Assembly (NCBI GenBank): GCA_026770025.1
Contig: JAMXDE010000023.1
Coordinates: 868,001-932,000 of the forward strand
Direction: 5' to 3'
Source of the DNA: Craspedostauros australis
Lineage: Eukaryota; Bacillariophyta; Bacillariophyceae; Mastogloiales; Achnanthaceae
DNA: 64,000 nucleotides
Both the position numbers and the translations under genes were made by a program. Below the pieces are notes generated by a model. It was not told the origin of the DNA, ran no database searches, and was given only the letters and a program-made list of their open reading frames with translations. Positions 61,801 to 64,000 of the stretch are shown here, piece by piece (the stretch's first letter is position 1; each line of letters begins with the position of its first letter).

Positions 61801-64000
61801 CCGCACCTGCTCTCTCCTGGCTTGTAAGCTGGCGACCTCGGCAAGGACATGCGCGCGGACTTGGTTCTTCTTTTCGTTGAAGGATCCATCCTCGCGCTGC
61901 TGCTGTATGCGTCTCACACCGCGATCCATGGCGACCGCGACCGCCTGTGTCATGGCCTGCGCCTTGATAGTTCGACGCTGGTGGACTGACTTGGTGACGT
62001 CCACATCCCGCGGCATCGATGTGTTGGCAGCGCGCGCCGTATCCTCCACTCGCACTGGATCTGCGATACGGACGCTACGATTCGTCGCCCACATCCGTTC
62101 TTCCCTCAACGCCTTCACTTGGGCCTCCAGCATATCCATCCGTTTCATGGTCTCGAGACGTTCCTCCACCTGCTTGACAGCACCCATCACGGAGAATGCC
62201 TTGATCAGGGCATCACGTTCCTCCACTAACTCCTCCACACGTTTGTTGAGTATATTCACCTTCATCGTCATGAGATGATTCTCCCGTCTCAACTCCTCCA
62301 TCTCTTCTTCATCGTCCTCGAGGTCCCCGCCTGTTGATTCGTCGTCATCCATGCTGATGTCCACGCTGTATCCCATGTTGTCACTTGGGGCGATGGAGAC
62401 ATCACCGATATCATCATCGTCGTCATCAGCCAGTTCATAACTTCCGTCGTGGATGAGATCATTCAATGGAATCTCTTTGGACTGATCGTCCATTTCATCC
62501 GCCAGCTCCTCGTCTTCATCCTCGTCAGTGTTGCTGCCGCTGCCTGTACTGGCGCTACTGTTATTGCTGCCACTGCGGCTAACGCTGTTGCTACCGCTGC
62601 TGCTGCTTTGGTCATTCTCATCTTCTTCCATGATATCATCCAAGTGATCATCGTGCAAATCATCATGCAAATCATCGGAGCTGTCATCGTTGTCTTCCTC
62701 ATCTCCTTCCATGATATCATCCAAAAACTCATCATTAACTTCGTCATCCTCTTCTTCGGACGTGTATTGCAACGCGAGTTCCTCGTCGCTGTAATCGCTG
62801 TCGGACTTGGTGGGATTGAAAGTATCGTCGTCGCTCGACACGTACTGCGGCGGCTGCGGCACGCTGTCGGATCCGGTCGACACATCGTGGCCGCTGTCAT
62901 CATCGAGGAGCATGTCGCTGCTGATGGAATCGTCGAACCGATCCTCCATGAAGTCATCTCGCTCGCGTGACGCGCGTGACACCTGCATGGCCAACGTGAG
63001 GGCGACGCGACACATGTCGACGGGGTTCTGCTTGAGCACGATATCCATGGCCGATCCGCGCACCGACGTGCCGAAGGCCAGGAACAGCGCGATGGCACCA
63101 TCCGTCGTGATGCGGTTGTCCTGCAAATTCAATTCCTGCAGCTGCGACGACGTCGCCGCGTCGCCCAAGCGACCCATGGCCGTGGCGCAGTCATTCTCCA
63201 TAGCGTTCCTTGAAAGATCCAATCGTTCCAAGTGGCTGCGGCCCGTGCGGATGGTCTGCACGAGGATCTGCATGCGATCGGCGTCGAGGCCTATATTTTC
63301 CAATTTGAGGTACCGCAATCCGCTGAGGATACGCAGGGCGCCGCACAGGCCGCGGTCGGCAAAGTCCATGTCCGACAGCACGGGGCTGCCGGCAAAGACG
63401 ATGGACTTGAGCTGCTTCTTGCCGTTGCGATGCATCTTTGTGGCCAATTCGAGCAAGCCGGCGCATGGCAGACGCGTGGAGATGACGGATCGGCGTCGGC
63501 TGCGGCCGGAGCTGCTGCGGCGCGATTGGCTGTCATCGTCCGTGTCGTTGCCATTCGCGTGCGTGAGAGTGACGGCGCCGAGGTGGGTCCATTGCAGCGT
63601 TTCCAAATTCTCGCATCGTGACAGGAAGCGGTTGGCGGATTGCACGGCGTGGGACACGGCGAGGGCGTCGATCTGGTTGCTCAATGAGAAATACTGCAGG
63701 GATGCGGCGGAAATCTGCTCCTGAAACGTGACGTCCATCATGATGAGACTGCGCGGATCGAGGTGGACGTTCTCCAGGATGAGCTTGCGGAAGCGCTGCT
63801 GCTGACCCAGGCATTTCCAGACCGTGAAGGGCAGGATGTTGTGCGACAAATCCAGGACCTCCACGGGGCTATTAGCATAGACCGAGACGAGATGATTGAG
63901 AGTGTCCTCGTCTGTTTTGGGTGGCGGGACGCCAGCGAATTCATCCATGTCGGGCAGGGCGACGATATCATGCATCGTGACGCTCCAAACGTCGCGTGCG
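58873..64000 (-). CDS. Very large LRR / coiled-coil protein, N-terminus beyond window
   Basis: The frame stays open to the right edge (ARDVWSVT precedes the first visible Met at 63975), so the start may lie outside. From that Met there are 1700 residues. About 1-330 hold ribonuclease-inhibitor-like leucine-rich repeats: VEVLDLSHNILPF, LRYLKLENIGLDADRM, LERLDLSRNAMEND, LQELNLQDNRITTDGA. About 340-540 is a strongly acidic tract with repeated LDDIMEGDEE / LDDIMEEDEN units. A coiled coil follows near 545-640 (EEMEELRRENHLMTMKVNIL, VEERLETMKRM). The remaining 1000 residues are Ser/Arg/Lys/Pro-rich and disordered, ending in a basic tail (KRSNSVSSLK). The LRR style resembles algal/oomycete cytosolic scaffold proteins. 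Function unknown; not a receptor by the visible part, which has no membrane segment. Confidence 0.75.
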   Translation of the reverse strand, partial: ARDVWSVTMHDIVALPDMDEFAGVPPPKTDEDTLNHLVSVYANSPVEVLDLSHNILPFTVWKCLGQQQRFRKLILENVHLDPRSLIMMDVTFQEQISAASLQYFSLSNQIDALAVSHAVQSANRFLSRCENLETLQWTHLGAVTLTHANGNDTDDDSQSRRSSSGRSRRRSVISTRLPCAGLLELATKMHRNGKKQLKSIVFAGSPVLSDMDFADRGLCGALRILSGLRYLKLENIGLDADRMQILVQTIRTGRSHLERLDLSRNAMENDCATAMGRLGDAATSSQLQELNLQDNRITTDGAIALFLAFGTSVRGSAMDIVLKQNPVDMCRVALTLAMQVSRASRERDDFMEDRFDDSISSDMLLDDDSGHDVSTGSDSVPQPPQYVSSDDDTFNPTKSDSDYSDEELALQYTSEEEDDEVNDEFLDDIMEGDEEDNDDSSDDLHDDLHDDHLDDIMEEDENDQSSSSGSNSVSRSGSNNSSASTGSGSNTDEDEDEELADEMDDQSKEIPLNDLIHDGSYELADDDDDDIGDVSIAPSDNMGYSVDISMDDDESTGGDLEDDEEEMEELRRENHLMTMKVNILNKRVEELVEERDALIKAFSVMGAVKQVEERLETMKRMDMLEAQVKALREERMWATNRSVRIADPVRVEDTARAANTSMPRDVDVTKSVHQRRTIKAQAMTQAVAVAMDRGVRRIQQQREDGSFNEKKNQVRAHVLAEVASLQARREQVRTQMRSDLAFFQAQRAKNKNAAGGGPNTLNWSGHDPKARGRDEHSAAQSARSSHSSHLRASLMRTESFRSMRGRRTTDLTESGAAIVTIPDPEATESRRSSRSTLSSERFLATNRSARTLATTASSTSATAQIDNMRIITKEDRVSSHTHKSSSHDDDETRSMSSMQSSSHTRNQSIPRNSLRGRPTYSRSASSRSLRRDRSRMLSPGPATLGASNHSRTPIRGVARNNSSEAQQQPSRSLTSSMPASQSMRQTRTVDLTSQQVNTVAMGGPLQPVAENSKSHSKNRARLSLSGHARSPIRSTRPFAVSMAPQAVRQFSSNHSRSQRSNGYSQPDGVREDNSQPRRAVIAAARMPNPNVTFRTTNIAKTTAMGTITTSVATTTTMTATAIQMTRSAAVPQLTEISPVVAMLETPPQPPPAPPQPYAAAAQRQSLPLALPSAIPDHPLRTVQTTPSQGVGTNAAGKLWNKLEPPSGQNTFQSNAWGASASNSTILADAQPHTHAQSQSQSQPKVEVEAQNFPPQQILDEVPPPRMSTLSLLSALTDKDNASHDADTDIDEDLDAEDISITDSRRNSNDHWRARQQRQSTASSIDSSESDKDQKRTQGPLRSKASAMRRKSSLPQPLQQPKSSTSVATSAAVSPDLKKNSDVDGSANIDANVASKSNVKASVNVNANMNAGADPAIAADAATATETGLAPNPASDETGNSTTADVTSTMGKTKVKTKSKQNNKNAQPATGIKYTSRLHSMSENLKSPIISPVSSKKKMLKMPTISTPPTPKSILKLPGASPSSSLLKGPIRSSSISSTGSQSIKTRTSLPSLSSSAASNQLRKDRAHAKNSKGNHSNSSIGVHSQDSSKTKPMTSLKVPRKSSLKKAPAKITASPTKNSSKKKTPAPIATVDPSDTNKKRGSLRKARSTLSASLKMISSTLSTSSSHHRRSIDTTPKSNGTPKGKFWRKQPGGMKSSHKRSNSVSSLK

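Overview
The window reads as a protein-coding stretch of a eukaryotic nuclear genome, most likely a stramenopile alga and probably a diatom. This is inferred from family content: a CRAL-TRIO-type protein, an HSF-type factor, a GT77 glycosyltransferase, a large AAA/STAND ATPase, a polysaccharide-synthase-like GT2 and a SET/aminopropyltransferase fusion. Architecture fits too: GC-rich third codon positions, few short introns (162-253 bp) with GT...AG ends, long single-exon genes and AT-rich intergenic islands. No organelle, bacterial or viral genes were seen.

Layout. 0-19 kb is gene dense: a truncated CRAL-TRIO-like protein (-), DNA ligase I (-), the UTP17/WDR75-type ribosome-biogenesis protein (+), a DDI1-type retropepsin (+), a GT77 Golgi-type enzyme (+), and a two-exon gene (-) joining a SET methyltransferase, a spermidine-synthase-like domain and a SpeD-like domain. 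19-25 kb is repeat territory: a piggyBac element with imperfect terminal inverted repeats and a transposase broken by one in-frame stop, enclosed by a second, longer pair of 31-bp inverted repeats 5.4 kb apart. 25.8-26.8 kb holds an acidic orphan gene. 26.8-32.2 kb and 34.1-39.3 kb are gene-poor, with an HSF-type gene (-) between them. 39-64 kb is denser again: STAND-type ATPase (+), rhodanese (-), RING-H2 membrane E3 (+), AP-2 sigma (-), three-exon type II sulfotransferase (-), SLC13 transporter (+), two-exon GT2 synthase (+) and a very large LRR/coiled-coil protein (-) running off the right edge.

The genes are mostly unrelated housekeeping and secretory-pathway functions and no operon-like grouping is expected. 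A loose theme is the endomembrane system: the GT77 enzyme, the sulfotransferase, the GT2 synthase, AP-2 sigma, the RING membrane protein and the SET fusion, which carries both a signal peptide and a C-terminal SDEL and so is predicted to live in the ER lumen. That fusion is the most unusual item: its SpeD-like domain has lost the processing serine and both other catalytic positions. Splice models given here were built by joining reading frames across GT...AG introns that restore known family motifs; none is backed by transcripts.
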